Shown here: piece after piece, positions 8,508 through 21,492 of the stretch
How the letters are laid out: every line of letters starts with the position of its first letter
Numbering within the stretch: position 1 is the stretch's first letter
Assembly: GCA_947478405.1 (NCBI GenBank)
Contig: CANJVX010000001.1
Span: forward strand, 124,001-188,000
DNA: 64,000 bases
Direction: 5' to 3'
Source of the DNA: Beijerinckiaceae bacterium
Lineage (GTDB): Bacteria; Pseudomonadota; Alphaproteobacteria; Rhizobiales; Beijerinckiaceae
Made by a program: the position numbers and the translations under genes
Notes under the pieces: model-generated
Told to the model about the DNA's origin: nothing
What the model saw: only the letters and a program-made list of their open reading frames with translations
Databases searched by the model: none

Positions 8508-10739
8508 CTAGAGAAACGACTGCGGATCGACATCCACTTGCGTGCGAATGCCGCCGCGATCAGGTGGTGCAAAGGCGAGCAGGGCGCGCAAAAAGCCCTG
8601 CAAATCTGCGCTGCGTGGTGCTTTCACCAGTAAGCGGAAGCGATGGCGTCCGCGTACAACGGCAATGGGTGCTTCAGCGGGCCCAAGCAGTACGACATCC
8701 TCATCTTGCGCAAAAGCGCCAGGTGCACACATGTGCCATTTCTCGCTGTTGGGCATGGCATGGGCGGCACGCACCAAGGCACGCGCGTGACTTTCAGCAG
8801 ACGGTCGATCATTGCCGGAAATGATGATCGCAGCCAATCGCCCGAAAGGTGGCAGGCCTGCATTGCGCCGCTGCTGTGTTTCTTCTTCGTAAAATCGCTC
8901 CGCATCACCTGAAAGCAGTGCGCGGATGACGGGATGGTCAGGCTGATAGGTTTGCAACATGCCACGTCCCGGCTTGTCAAAACGCCCGGCACGCCCCGTC
9001 ACCTGCTGCAGCAATTGAAACGTGCGCTCGGCTGCACGCGGATCACCGTTCGATAGGCCAACGTCAGCGTCGACCACACCCACCAGTGTCATCAGCGGAA
9101 AATTATGTCCTTTGGCCACCAGTTGCGTGCCGATGACAATATCGCAGGCGCCATTAGCTACCTGTTCCAATTCGCTGCGCATGCGCTCCGTGCCGCCCGG
9201 AAAATCTGACGAGAGCGTGAGCACGCGCGCGTCAGGAAAAAGCTCGGCTGCTTCTTCCGCCAGACGCTCCACGCCTGGACCGCATGCTGTGAGCGAATCC
9301 ATACTCTCGCACTTCGGACAAGCCTCAGGACGACGCTCGATATGTCCGCAATGGTGGCACACAAGCGCTTTGCGAAAACGATGTTCCACCAGCCAGGCGG
9401 TGCAATCCGGGCATTGAAAACGGTGGCCGCAATCGCGGCACAAAGTGAGGGGTGCATAGCCCCGTCGATTGAGAAAGAGTAAAGCCTGCTCGCCGCGTGC
9501 AACCGTCTCTTTCACCGCATCCACCAGATGCGGCGCAATCCATTTGCCGCGGGTGGGGGCATTGGTGCGCAGGTCGATGCAGCTGATGTCGGGCATGGAA
9601 CGCCCGCCGAAGCGCGATTCTAGCTTCAGATATTTGTAGCGTCCCTGTTGCGCATTGACGCGTGTTTCGATCGAGGGTGTAGCTGAGGCTAAAATGACGG
9701 CAGCTTTTTCTATACGTCCGCGCACAACCGCCATGTCGCGCGCATGATAGGAGACACCATCATCCTGCTTGTAGGCGGCTTCATGTTCTTCATCGACGAT
9801 GATCGCGCCCAGATTTTCAAAGGGCAGGAATAAAGCGGAGCGCGCACCTGCAACCACGCGCACGCTGCCATCCGAGACGCCCGTCCAGATGCGCGAGCGC
9901 TTGCGCGACGCCACGCCCGAATGCCATTCGGCAGGGCGCACACCAAAGCGTGCCGCGAAGCGATCAAGGAATTGTGCGGTGAGTGCAATTTCCGGCATGA
10001 GAATCAGTGCTTGCCGCCCGCCTTCCAGCGCGGCGGCGACAGCTTCGAAATAGACTTCCGTCTTGCCCGAGCCCGTGACGCCCTCCAGCAGAGTGACGGA
10101 AAAGGCCTTCGTTGCCACGCTCGTGCGCAACTCCTCAGCGGCGGCGCGCTGATTATCTTCCAGCGAAACGGTCGCGTGTTGCGAATTGGGCAAGAGCGCG
10201 ACGGGTTCGGGCGGCAGGGACAGGGCTTCGAGCGCGCCCTCGTCAATCAGCGTGTCTATCACACTCACCGAGCAGCCCGCGAGTTGTGCCAGAGCTGATT
10301 TCGATCGCGCAAAACCATCTTCAGCCGCTTGGATGACGCGTATGCGTGCAGGCGTCATGCGTTCAGGCCGCGCGTCTGTCAGGCGCACACCGATGCGGAT
10401 GGGCTCGGGTCCTGCAGCATCCGGCGCGCGAATCCCCATGCGCAGAACCATGCCGCGGGGTGCCAGCGTCCAATGGGCGACCCAATCGACGAATTGTCGC
10501 AACGGTTCGCGCAGGCGTGGCAGATCGCGCTTGTCGATGATGGATTTCAGATTGCCGCCACCCGCCTCGCGCAGCGACCAGACAACACCGGTCACTTCAC
10601 GCGTGCCCAGCGGCACGGTGACAAAATCGCCGGGGGCAAGATCGAGCCCGGCGGGGATTTTGTAGGAATAGGCAATATCGACCGCGACGGGCGTGAGCAC
10701 GTCGGCGACCCATGCGCCTTTTTGCACAGCGTCCGTCAT
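8508..10739 (-). CDS. priA: Primosomal replication restart helicase PriA
   Basis: PriA recognises stalled replication forks and reloads the DnaB helicase. The 743-residue protein has the N-terminal 3'-DNA-binding domain (about residues 1-110), the helicase motif I (LLEGVTGSGKTEVYFEA, near residue 235), DEEHEAAYKQ as motif II, and a cysteine-rich zinc-binding insertion (CRDCGHRFQCPDC...CHHCGH...CPKC, about residues 440-485). Helicase motifs V/VI follow (GTQLVAKGHNFP, QVTGRAGR). It is complete. In the Rhizobiales I recall, priA is close to the atp operon; here it is 6 kb away. Confidence 0.97.
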   Translation of the reverse strand: MTDAVQKGAWVADVLTPVAVDIAYSYKIPAGLDLAPGDFVTVPLGTREVTGVVWSLREAGGGNLKSIIDKRDLPRLREPLRQFVDWVAHWTLAPRGMVLRMGIRAPDAAGPEPIRIGVRLTDARPERMTPARIRVIQAAEDGFARSKSALAQLAGCSVSVIDTLIDEGALEALSLPPEPVALLPNSQHATVSLEDNQRAAAEELRTSVATKAFSVTLLEGVTGSGKTEVYFEAVAAALEGGRQALILMPEIALTAQFLDRFAARFGVRPAEWHSGVASRKRSRIWTGVSDGSVRVVAGARSALFLPFENLGAIIVDEEHEAAYKQDDGVSYHARDMAVVRGRIEKAAVILASATPSIETRVNAQQGRYKYLKLESRFGGRSMPDISCIDLRTNAPTRGKWIAPHLVDAVKETVARGEQALLFLNRRGYAPLTLCRDCGHRFQCPDCTAWLVEHRFRKALVCHHCGHIERRPEACPKCESMDSLTACGPGVERLAEEAAELFPDARVLTLSSDFPGGTERMRSELEQVANGACDIVIGTQLVAKGHNFPLMTLVGVVDADVGLSNGDPRAAERTFQLLQQVTGRAGRFDKPGRGMLQTYQPDHPVIRALLSGDAERFYEEETQQRRNAGLPPFGRLAAIIISGNDRPSAESHARALVRAAHAMPNSEKWHMCAPGAFAQDEDVVLLGPAEAPIAVVRGRHRFRLLVKAPRSADLQGFLRALLAFAPPDRGGIRTQVDVDPQSFL

Positions 10740-10779
10740 CGCCGCAGGACTAGCAGAAAAAGCCCTGCGGCGGCGAGGA

Positions 10780-11814
10780 TTACTTGAGGCTGAGGATTTG
10801 ATTCACCTTCGCCAATTGGACGGGTGTCACATCTGCGACCACGGCCAGCGTGCGCTTGCGTGTCTTTTCGGCATCCTCAAAGTCGATATAGCGCTGCGTG
10901 CGTTCGCCCTCGGCTACAACGTCTGGGTCCGTGAGCGCCTTGCGCACGGCATCCTGCATGAATTTAAGGCGCGATGCGCTCATGTTCGGCGGCACAACGA
11001 GAATGCGGCCGAGATCCTCGATATTGGCGCGGAAGTCAAACAGCCAGGCCTGCTCGGCATCAAGTTTGACGGCTTCGAAAATCGTTGGTGTATCGGGGAA
11101 AAAGCGTGAACGTTTGCGTGCCATTGAGGCAACGGCACGATTCTGCCCCGACTTGACGTAATTATTAGCGGATGTGTCGGAGACATAGATCGAATCCATC
11201 TCGTCCTTGGTCACAGCCAGCGCCGCCTGATTGGATCCGCCATAGCCCATGACGACCTTGCATTTCATCTTCAAGGCTTCGCAAGTGAAAGCGGCGCCAT
11301 CAGCAAGCCCGTCAATGGGGCCAGTGGCCGACCACATAATCTCGCGGTTCAAGGCCAGTGCATCTTGTGGTGTTTTGATCGGGGATTTGGGCGAGACCAG
11401 CCAGACCCAGGGCGAAGCCGAGACTGTGCCCAGATGTCCAAGCTTGGCCAAGTCATAGCGCACGCCGGGAGAGTTCATGATTTGCGAGAGCGCAGCGCCC
11501 GCTCCATTCACGATCATCGTATGCAGACCGTCGGGCGGTGCGACGCTGGTGGCGTTCAGGGCCGTAACGCCACCGGCGCCCGGTTGGTTTTCAACAATGA
11601 TATTGGCGCCGAGGTGCTTGCTGATATGGGGGCCGATCATGCGCGCATAAACGTCATAGCCGCCGCCTGGCCCATAACCTACGGTCATGCGCACCGTCTT
11701 GCCTTTAAAGAAAGCGGCTTCCGCTTCAGGCGTTTGCGCTTGCGCTCCAGCGGTTGAGATCGCGGCCGTGAGAATGGTGGCACTGACAAGTCGCGCCCAT
11801 GAAAGCAGCATCAT
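10780..11814 (-). CDS. Bug-family tripartite tricarboxylate transporter receptor (second)
   Basis: A 344-residue periplasmic binding protein with a signal peptide (ISTAGAQAQ cleavage region), the FFKGKTVRMTVGYGPGGGYDVYARM opening, IVENQPGAGGVTALN, and VPPNMSASRLKFMQDAVRKALTDPDV near the C-terminus. The YGPGGGYD version of the first motif places it in a different subgroup from the 2160-3119 copy and near the two at 52.5 and 57.0 kb. The ribosome site GGGAGG is only two bases from ATG 11814, so the second ATG at 11811 is the better start. There is no transporter partner; neighbours are priA and hemD. Confidence 0.88.
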   Translation of the reverse strand: MMLLSWARLVSATILTAAISTAGAQAQTPEAEAAFFKGKTVRMTVGYGPGGGYDVYARMIGPHISKHLGANIIVENQPGAGGVTALNATSVAPPDGLHTMIVNGAGAALSQIMNSPGVRYDLAKLGHLGTVSASPWVWLVSPKSPIKTPQDALALNREIMWSATGPIDGLADGAAFTCEALKMKCKVVMGYGGSNQAALAVTKDEMDSIYVSDTSANNYVKSGQNRAVASMARKRSRFFPDTPTIFEAVKLDAEQAWLFDFRANIEDLGRILVVPPNMSASRLKFMQDAVRKALTDPDVVAEGERTQRYIDFEDAEKTRKRTLAVVADVTPVQLAKVNQILSLK

Positions 11815-11862
11815 ATCCTCCCGATTTATTTTTATACTCTCAAGATAGTGGCAAACCGTGCG

Positions 11863-12543
11863 TTACGACAAGGCCTCTAGCGCGGAAATGAGACCCGCCA
11901 AATCAGCGGTAGGCGCGATGGCCATGAGGCCGGCACCTTCAAGCTCGCGGCCAGCCCGCGTCGAGATCGCGATTTGTGCGGGCTTCAAGGCTTCCGCTTC
12001 CAATCCGGCTTGGCGCGCGAGGCTTCGATAGAGCGCGGCACTGCGGGTTGAGAAATGCAGGACCGCATCGATCTCGCCTGAAACAAGCACGCGGCGCGCG
12101 CACTCTGGTAGTTCCGTCGCGTTGCGTGTTTCGTAAACAATCCATGGCGTGACGGCATGGCCGTTTTCTGTGAGATTGGCTTCAAGCTCTGGGCGTCGCT
12201 CACGCCCAGCAAAATAGAGAAAATGTTCGCCACCTGGGCCTATTCTTCGAGCCAGCGTTTCGCCATCACTCGCGACATGTGCTAGCGTGAAGCCATTGCG
12301 TTTTGCAGCCTCGGCGGTGCGTTCACCAACGACATTTAGGGGAAGCCTGATAGGCGCTGTTATCTCGCCATCAAAAGCATGTGTGCTTGTCGCGAGTAGC
12401 GCGGTAAACTGACCATTTGGCTTTTGAATTCCCGTCGCGACAATCTCAAACAGCGGTGCGATGAGTGCGTGATGTCCACGCGCAGCAAGGGCTTCCGCAC
12501 TTTTACGCGCATCCGCCTCTGGTCGTGTGAGGAGGATGCGCAT
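11863..12543 (-). CDS. hemD: Uroporphyrinogen-III synthase HemD
   Basis: HemD closes and inverts ring D of hydroxymethylbilane to make uroporphyrinogen III, the branch point to haem and cobalamin. The protein is 226 residues with the two-domain HemD layout: MRILLTRPEADARKSAEALAARGH at the N-terminus, VGERTAEAAKRNGF in the middle, and a C-terminal domain with VLHFSTRSAALYRSL and ISTRAGREL. HemD is poorly conserved, so the call leans on the position three bases downstream of hemC, with which it surely shares a transcript. Confidence 0.92.
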   Translation of the reverse strand: MRILLTRPEADARKSAEALAARGHHALIAPLFEIVATGIQKPNGQFTALLATSTHAFDGEITAPIRLPLNVVGERTAEAAKRNGFTLAHVASDGETLARRIGPGGEHFLYFAGRERRPELEANLTENGHAVTPWIVYETRNATELPECARRVLVSGEIDAVLHFSTRSAALYRSLARQAGLEAEALKPAQIAISTRAGRELEGAGLMAIAPTADLAGLISALEALS

Positions 12544-12546
12544 GGA

Positions 12547-13470
12547 TTAATGGGTAAGAATATCAGCCGGCGCGCGTGCAAGAAGGTCTTGCCCCGCCTG
12601 CACACCAAGACGTTGCGCATCGGCGATATCACCTTCGATCTGCGTCGCGTAATATTCTGATCCATCCGTGCGCAAAATGAGTCCGCGGAAAGAAATATGA
12701 TGATCCTTTACACGCGCAAGGCCTGCAATCGGCGTGCGGCAAGAGCCATCTAGCACGCGCAAGAACGCGCGCTCCAGCGTCAGCGCAAAGCCGGTGGCGG
12801 GATCAAGAATGGCGCCGAGCTTGACGCGCGTCTCGTGATCATCGCTGCGCACCGTAATGCCAATCGCGCCTTGGCCGACGGCTGGCAGGAAGGTCTCGTC
12901 ATCAAGAATTTCGCTGACATGCTGGGTGAGGTTCAACCGCTTCAATCCGGCAAGCGCCAGAAGCGTCGCGTCACATTCGCCGCTTTGCAGTTTGGCCAGG
13001 CGCGTTTGCACATTGCCGCGCAACAGGCCGACCCGCAGATCAGGCCGCAATTTACGCACCAGCGCCTGGCGGCGCAGCGACGCCGTGCCGACAAGCGCAC
13101 CGGCGGGCAGGTCCATCAGGCTTTTGGCGCGCAACGAAATGAAGGCATCGCGCACATCTTCGCGCGGCAGGAAGCCACCGACTTCGAGTCCATCTGGCAG
13201 GACGGTCGGGAGGTCTTTTGAGGAATGGACGGCGATATCGACTGCGCCTTCGAGCTGGGCGATATCGATTTCCTTGGTGAAGAGCCCTTTGCCCCCCGCC
13301 TCTGACAGGGGCCGGTCGAGAATCTGGTCGCCCGAGACTTTGATGACAACAATCTCGATGCGCTCCTCGGGAATGCCGTGGGCTTGGGCGAGACGGTGCC
13401 GTGTCTCATGAGCCTGAGCCATGGCGAGCGGGCTGCCCCGCGTGCCGATTCTCATCCAGACCTGACTCAT
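12547..13470 (-). CDS. hemC: Hydroxymethylbilane synthase HemC
   Basis: HemC joins four porphobilinogen units into the linear tetrapyrrole used by HemD. The 307-residue protein shows [14 protein letters not shown] at the N-terminus, [35 protein letters not shown] with the conserved arginines, and the dipyrromethane-cofactor cysteine in [13 protein letters not shown] at residue 244. It is divergent from tsaD with a 93-base gap and leads directly into hemD. Confidence 0.97.
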   Translation of the reverse strand: MSQVWMRIGTRGSPLAMAQAHETRHRLAQAHGIPEERIEIVVIKVSGDQILDRPLSEAGGKGLFTKEIDIAQLEGAVDIAVHSSKDLPTVLPDGLEVGGFLPREDVRDAFISLRAKSLMDLPAGALVGTASLRRQALVRKLRPDLRVGLLRGNVQTRLAKLQSGECDATLLALAGLKRLNLTQHVSEILDDETFLPAVGQGAIGITVRSDDHETRVKLGAILDPATGFALTLERAFLRVLDGSCRTPIAGLARVKDHHISFRGLILRTDGSEYYATQIEGDIADAQRLGVQAGQDLLARAPADILTH

Positions 13471-13486
13471 AGACCGCCTCTAAAAG

Positions 13487-13514
13487 TTGCAACTCTTTCG
13501 GGCCGGACTATAGG
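13487..13514 (+). promoter_or_regulatory. Candidate promoter for tsaD
   Basis: TTGCAA (13487-13492), a 16-base spacer and TATAGG (13509-13514) lie 50 bases before tsaD in the gap it shares with divergent hemC. Fair match to a housekeeping promoter; any hemC promoter must overlap it. Confidence 0.35.
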
Positions 13515-13563
13515 GTGTCGCGCCGGGGCGCGAAAGGGCGGCCCTTCCAGATTAAGCGGGCCA

Positions 13564-14622
13564 ATGCGCGTCCTTGGAATTGAAACCACCTGTGACGAGA
13601 CCGCCGCAGCGGTCGTCAGCCTGTCGAGCCGGGGCTGTGGCGATATTCTCTCCAACGAAGTGATGAGCCAGATCGCCGAACACGCGGCCTATGGCGGCGT
13701 CGTGCCGGAGATTGCTGCGCGCGCCCATGTTGAGGTGCTCGACAGATTGGTGGAGAGGGCACTGGCCGGCGCGGGCTGCACCCTGAAGAATATTGATGGC
13801 ATCGCCGCCGCGGCCGGTCCGGGGCTGATTGGCGGGGTCATCGTCGGGCTTACTTTTGGCAAGGCGCTAGCGCTGGCCGCCGACAAGCCTTTCATTGCGG
13901 TCAATCATCTGGAAGCCCATGCGCTCACCGCCCGGCTGACCGATGGAATCGAATTCCCCTATTTGCTGCTGCTGGTTTCTGGTGGGCATACACAACTCAT
14001 CGCCGTGCGCGGTGTTGGTGATTACAAAAGGCTCGGCACGACGATTGATGATGCGATGGGCGAGGCTTTTGACAAGGTCGCAAAAATGCTGGGCCTTCCC
14101 TATCCGGGCGGACCGCAGGTCGAAATGGCAGCGATGGGTGGCGATCCGCAACGGTTTCCTTTTCCCCGTCCAATGTTGCGCAGGCCGGGGGCTGATTTTT
14201 CACTTTCGGGTTTGAAGACAGCGGTGCGTTTGGAGGCTGAGCGTATCGCGCCTTTGCGCCCGAGCGATATTCCCGATCTATGTGCATCTTTTCAGGCCGC
14301 TGTTGTCGATGTCATCATTGACCGTATTCGCAATGCACTGCGCGCTTTCCGCGTCGATAATGGTGATCCATCGGCCTTGGTGGTTGCAGGCGGCGTGGCC
14401 GCCAATGGTGCCATTCGCCGCGCTTTGACGCGCTTTTGCGGTGAGGGGGGCTTGGGTCTAGTTCTTCCTCCGCCCGCTCTTTGCACGGACAATGGCGCGA
14501 TGATCGCGTGGGCAGGGCTTGAGCGGTTGCGGCGTGGCTGGACGGATGGATTGGACTTCGCTGCGCGTCCGCGCTGGCCGCTCGATGCTGACGCCGAGCG
14601 TGTGCATAATGGCAAGGCGTGA
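13564..14622 (+). CDS. tsaD: tRNA threonylcarbamoyladenosine synthase component TsaD
   Basis: TsaD transfers the threonylcarbamoyl group to A37 of ANN-decoding tRNAs, working with TsaB/TsaE. The 352-residue protein begins [18 protein letters not shown], has the metal-binding HLEAH motif (about residue 118), SGGHTQL, the [13 protein letters not shown] motif and the C-terminal [12 protein letters not shown] motif. A longer frame reaches back to 13378 but overlaps hemC; ATG 13564 matches the family's N-terminus. It overlaps gpsA by the GTGA at its end. Confidence 0.97.
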   Translation: MRVLGIETTCDETAAAVVSLSSRGCGDILSNEVMSQIAEHAAYGGVVPEIAARAHVEVLDRLVERALAGAGCTLKNIDGIAAAAGPGLIGGVIVGLTFGKALALAADKPFIAVNHLEAHALTARLTDGIEFPYLLLLVSGGHTQLIAVRGVGDYKRLGTTIDDAMGEAFDKVAKMLGLPYPGGPQVEMAAMGGDPQRFPFPRPMLRRPGADFSLSGLKTAVRLEAERIAPLRPSDIPDLCASFQAAVVDVIIDRIRNALRAFRVDNGDPSALVVAGGVAANGAIRRALTRFCGEGGLGLVLPPPALCTDNGAMIAWAGLERLRRGWTDGLDFAARPRWPLDADAERVHNGKA

Positions 14623-15611
14623 CGGACATGCTCGATAAAATTTCCAAAATCGCCGTTCTTGGCGCTGGTGCCTGGGGCACTGCGCTGGCCAATGCAGCAG
14701 CCAGACCGGGCCGCGAAATCGTGCTCTGGGCGCGAGATGAGAGCCATGTGGCCGAACTTGCCAAAAGCCACGAGAACAAGCGGCGTCTGCCGGGCATTAA
14801 ATTGGCAGAAGCCATTGTACCGCAATCTAATCTTGCAACTATTGCAGAGGCTGATCTTGTTTTGTGCGTGGTGCCCGCGCAGGCTTTGCGCGAAATGGCG
14901 ATGCAATTGAGGGGCATCATCCGGGCTGATGCGCCTCTGGTCGTGTGCGCGAAAGGCATGGAACGAGGAACAAATCTTTTACTCACCGATGTGGTCGCAC
15001 AAAGCCTGCCCGGGCAGCCGGTGGCTGTTTTGTCGGGACCAAGCTTCGCCGATGATGTGGCGCGTGGTCTGCCCACAGCCGTTACAATTGCCGCACATGA
15101 TGAAGCTCTTGCGCGCGCTTTGGCATCCGCGCTCGGCACACCGACATTGCGCCTTTATCATTCAACAGACGTGCTGGGTGTTGAAATTGGTGGCGCGACG
15201 AAAAATGTTTTGGCGATTGCTTGCGGTATGGCGTCTGGGCGCGGCTTGGGCGCAAGTGCGGGTGCAGCGCTGATCGCGCGTGGTTTTGCTGAACTCACGC
15301 GTTTTGCCACATCGCGTGGCGCGCGGCCCGAAACATTGATGGGACTTTCGGGCCTGGGCGATCTCGTGCTCACTTGCTCATCTACGCAATCGCGCAATTT
15401 TTCTTTTGGTCTCGCGCTGGGGCGTGGCGAGGCTACACCCGTCAAATTAGCGGAAGGCGCCTTGACTGCGCCTGTCTTGCTGGACATGGCGAAGACAAGT
15501 GGTGTCGACATGCCGATTGCGCGCGCGGTGGCAGAGATCCTTGGCGGTCACCTCACCGTAGATGAAGCCATCGGCATTTTATTGACCCGTCCGCAAAAGG
15601 CGGAAGGCTAG
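14619..15611 (+). CDS. gpsA: Glycerol-3-phosphate dehydrogenase [NAD(P)+] GpsA
   Basis: GpsA reduces dihydroxyacetone phosphate to sn-glycerol-3-phosphate, the backbone for phospholipids. The protein has the Rossmann motif [14 protein letters not shown] (residues 11-24), [16 protein letters not shown], the catalytic-lysine region [14 protein letters not shown] and the C-terminal [14 protein letters not shown]. The frame opens with GTG at 14619 inside the tsaD stop (GTGA), suggesting coupled translation; ATG 14628 ([12 protein letters not shown]) is the alternative. The tsaD-gpsA pair is common in alphaproteobacteria. Confidence 0.96.
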   Translation: MTDMLDKISKIAVLGAGAWGTALANAAARPGREIVLWARDESHVAELAKSHENKRRLPGIKLAEAIVPQSNLATIAEADLVLCVVPAQALREMAMQLRGIIRADAPLVVCAKGMERGTNLLLTDVVAQSLPGQPVAVLSGPSFADDVARGLPTAVTIAAHDEALARALASALGTPTLRLYHSTDVLGVEIGGATKNVLAIACGMASGRGLGASAGAALIARGFAELTRFATSRGARPETLMGLSGLGDLVLTCSSTQSRNFSFGLALGRGEATPVKLAEGALTAPVLLDMAKTSGVDMPIARAVAEILGGHLTVDEAIGILLTRPQKAEG

Positions 15612-15631
15612 ACTTCTAAGAAGGGCATGTC

Positions 15632-16045
15632 ATGGCGCATTGGCTGGTGAAGAGCGAACCTTTTAAATGGTCGTGGGACGATCAGGTGAAGGCAGGAGCT
15701 AAGGGCACACATTGGAACGGTGTGCGCAATCACTTAGCTAAAAATCACCTCATCGCGATGAAGAAAGGCGATCATGCTTTTTTCTATCATTCGAATGAGG
15801 GCAAAGAGATTGTTGGCGTCGTCGAAGTGATCAAGGAACATTACCCTGATCCCGAAGATGAAAGCGGCAAATTTGTCATGGTCGATTTCAAGGCGGTGAA
15901 GCCGCTGAAAGTGCCTGTGACCTTGGCGCATGTGAAAGCCACGGCTGCTCTGGCCAAAATGTCGCTGGTTACATCCATGCGACTGTCGGTTCAGCCAGTG
16001 ACGGACGCAGAATGGAAACTCGTTTGTAAAATGGGCGGCGTTTAA
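15632..16045 (+). CDS. EVE domain-containing protein
   Basis: The 137-residue protein is one EVE domain (PUA-like fold, thymocyte nuclear protein 1 family): MAHWLVKSEPFKWSWDDQ at the N-terminus, WNGVRNHLAKNHL, and MKKGDHAFFYHSNEGKEIVGVVEV. EVE proteins are thought to bind modified bases in nucleic acids. It follows gpsA by 20 bases and is probably in the same transcript. Function here is unknown beyond the fold. Confidence 0.9.
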   Translation: MAHWLVKSEPFKWSWDDQVKAGAKGTHWNGVRNHLAKNHLIAMKKGDHAFFYHSNEGKEIVGVVEVIKEHYPDPEDESGKFVMVDFKAVKPLKVPVTLAHVKATAALAKMSLVTSMRLSVQPVTDAEWKLVCKMGGV

Positions 16046-16046
16046 G

Positions 16047-16138
16047 TTCGTTATTGCGAGCAAAGCGAAGCAATCCAGAAAAGCCTCACGTGTGACATCT
16101 GGATTGCCGCGTCGCCTTCGGTTCCTCGCAATGACGGC
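16047..16138. repeat. Palindromic dispersed repeat, copy 2
   Basis: An ~90-base palindrome with outer arms TTATTGCGAG (16051-16060) and CTCGCAATGACG (16125-16136), and inner arms CAATCCAGA (16071-16079) and TCTGGATTG (16098-16106). It shares the AGC-AAGCAATCCAG core and the CGCCTTCGG segment with copy 1 at 8.4 kb. It fills the convergent gap between the EVE gene and mutT. Confidence 0.85.
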
Positions 16139-16143
16139 GTGAG

Positions 16144-16545
16144 TTAACCCACAATATCAATCAGCGCAGGAATCAGCGGCTCATCGGCTGGCGGCATGGG
16201 GTATTGTCGCAGGTCTCGCGGGCGCACCCATTTCAATGCCTGATTTTCGCGAGATAACACGAGTCCTTCCCATCTGCGGCAAATATAGAGCGGCATTAGC
16301 AGATGAAAATCGGGATAAGCGTAGCTGGCAAAGGTCAGCGGCGCGAGGCAGGCCTCTTTCACGCTGATGCCCAATTCCTCATGCAATTCGCGAATCAGTG
16401 CCTCTTCTGGCCGCTCGGCAGGATCGATCTTGCCGCCGGGAAATTCCCAAAGGCCCGCCAGTGCCTTGCCCTCGGGGCGCTGGGCAATCAGCACGCGATT
16501 GTCCGAATCAACGAGTGCGGCAGCGACGACAAGGAGCAGTTTCAA
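16144..16545 (-). CDS. mutT: 8-oxo-dGTP diphosphatase MutT-like Nudix hydrolase
   Basis: A ~133-residue Nudix protein, probably cleaning the nucleotide pool of oxidised dGTP. The Nudix box is GGKIDPAERPEEALIRELHEELGI (residues ~37-60), after LAGLWEFPG typical of MutT. No ATG precedes the conserved KLLLVVAAALVD; TTG at 16545 gives MKLLLVV, the usual MutT N-terminus, and a second TTG at 16551 adds two residues. No strong ribosome site is visible, so the start is uncertain. In Rhizobiales I know, mutT usually follows argJ; here 7.7 kb separates them. Confidence 0.88.
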   Translation of the reverse strand: MKLLLVVAAALVDSDNRVLIAQRPEGKALAGLWEFPGGKIDPAERPEEALIRELHEELGISVKEACLAPLTFASYAYPDFHLLMPLYICRRWEGLVLSRENQALKWVRPRDLRQYPMPPADEPLIPALIDIVG

Positions 16546-16551
16546 GAGCAA

Positions 16552-16923
16552 ACTCGCGGTAGGAAAGGCGGTTCACCTTCCGCTAGACGGTCGAGATCAG
16601 CCACGCAAGCCTTGGGGTTTTATGTGCGACGCAATAAAAAGGGGCCGGCGAGCTGATTCCCGCCCATTTTGGGCAGGTTGTCAGGCTGTGGATAGCCTCT
16701 TTAGCAGCGGGCGGTCACACGGAAATCATCGAAAAGCTTGGCCTTGAAAGGGCCCGCTGCGGTTGCGCGCTCCGTGCCCTTGTGTTACCTCACCGGCGTC
16801 TTCGGGGCGCCCTAAAGCTGCCCCGTTCCCTGACAAGCTCGTTGCAGGTGGTTCCGCGGCCTTAGTCACGATCCGGACCCTTGTGGCAAGTGTGCCTGAC
16901 GCCAGCTCCAGAAGGCTTTTTGC
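16552..16923. other. Intergenic region before the atp operon, no assigned element
   Basis: This 372-base gap separates divergent mutT and atpH and must hold the atp operon promoter. I see no convincing -35/-10 pair, riboswitch or RNA gene. A G/C-rich inverted segment around 16799-16813 (CTTCGGGGCGCCC) is present but has no clear role. Confidence 0.4.
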
Positions 16924-19016
<2,093 letters not shown>

Positions 19017-19082
19017 TTAAATTCATGGCCCCCGTGCGTTGTGTGCGGGGGTTGTCCTGATCCTGATTGAAGCGGATAGAAC

Positions 19083-19958
19083 ATGCCTTCATTGAAGGAC
19101 CTTCGTAATCGCATCGCCTCCGTCAAGGCGACACAGAAGATCACCAAAGCCATGCAAATGGTGGCGGCGGCTAAACTGCGTCGTGCTCAGATGGCAGCCG
19201 AAGCTGCACGCCCCTACGCCGAGCGCATGGAAGCGGTGCTCGCCAATCTCGCGGGTAATATTTCCCCGGGTTCAGGTCCGGCCCTGCTTTCTGGCAATGG
19301 CAATGACAAGGTGCATCTTCTCGTCGTGTGCACGGCGGAACGTGGCCTTTGCGGCGCATTCAACTCTTCCATCGTGAGGCTCGCCCGTGAGCGTGCCAAT
19401 GCGCTGCTTGCGCAGGGCAAGACGATCAAGATCATCTGCGTTGGCAAAAAGGGCCATGACCAGCTCCGACGCCAGTATGACAAGCAGATCATCGAGCTGA
19501 TCGAATTGCGTTCGGTCAAGCAGATGGCCTTTACTGATGCACATCCGATTGCCCGTAAAATCATTGGCCTCTTTGAAAAAGGCGAGTTTGACGTTTGCAC
19601 GCTGTTCTTCGCGCGCTTCCGTTCTGTGATTTTGCAGATTCCGACAGCTCGGCAGCTGATCCCGGCGCAATTTGAAACGGCGGTTGAGACCACAGGTCCG
19701 CAGGCGGCTTATGAATATGAACCGAGCGAAGCTAGCATCCTTGATGCTCTGCTTCCGCGCAACATCGCGATCCAGGTGTTCCGTGCGTTGCTTGAAAATG
19801 CGGCCTCTGAACAGGGCGCCCGCATGAGCTCGATGGACAGCGCAACGCGTAATGCCGGCGACATGATCAAGAAGCAGACGATTACGTACAACCGTTCTCG
19901 TCAGGCCATGATCACAAAAGAACTTATCGAAATCATCTCGGGCGCCGAAGCGCTCTGA
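19083..19958 (+). CDS. atpG: ATP synthase F1 subunit gamma AtpG
   Basis: The gamma subunit (291 residues) is the rotating shaft of F1. It has the N-terminal coiled helix [36 protein letters not shown] and the C-terminal helix [41 protein letters not shown], which together form the coiled-coil axle, plus the ERGLCGAFN motif in the Rossmann-like globular domain. Length is normal. Confidence 0.98.
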   Translation: MPSLKDLRNRIASVKATQKITKAMQMVAAAKLRRAQMAAEAARPYAERMEAVLANLAGNISPGSGPALLSGNGNDKVHLLVVCTAERGLCGAFNSSIVRLARERANALLAQGKTIKIICVGKKGHDQLRRQYDKQIIELIELRSVKQMAFTDAHPIARKIIGLFEKGEFDVCTLFFARFRSVILQIPTARQLIPAQFETAVETTGPQAAYEYEPSEASILDALLPRNIAIQVFRALLENAASEQGARMSSMDSATRNAGDMIKKQTITYNRSRQAMITKELIEIISGAEAL

Positions 19959-19973
19959 ATCTAGAATCAGTGA

Positions 19974-21425
<1,452 letters not shown>

Positions 21426-21437
21426 GTTTCGAAAAAT

Positions 21438-21464
21438 CCGGAGCGCGGCACGATCGCGCTCCGG
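21438..21464 (+). other. Strong hairpin between atpD and atpC
   Basis: CCGGAGCGCG (21438-21447) and CGCGCTCCGG (21455-21464) form a perfect 10-bp stem with a 7-base loop. No U tract follows, so it is unlikely to be a full terminator. It could be a processing or mRNA-stability element, or a partial attenuator lowering atpC expression relative to atpD. Confidence 0.6.
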
Positions 21465-21492
21465 CTGAAGGCCCCTGTTGGAGAATAAGGTT

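Noticed and set aside
16552-16923. A candidate -35 TTGAAA near 16742 for the atp operon
   Set aside because: No acceptable -10 box follows at 16-18 bases.
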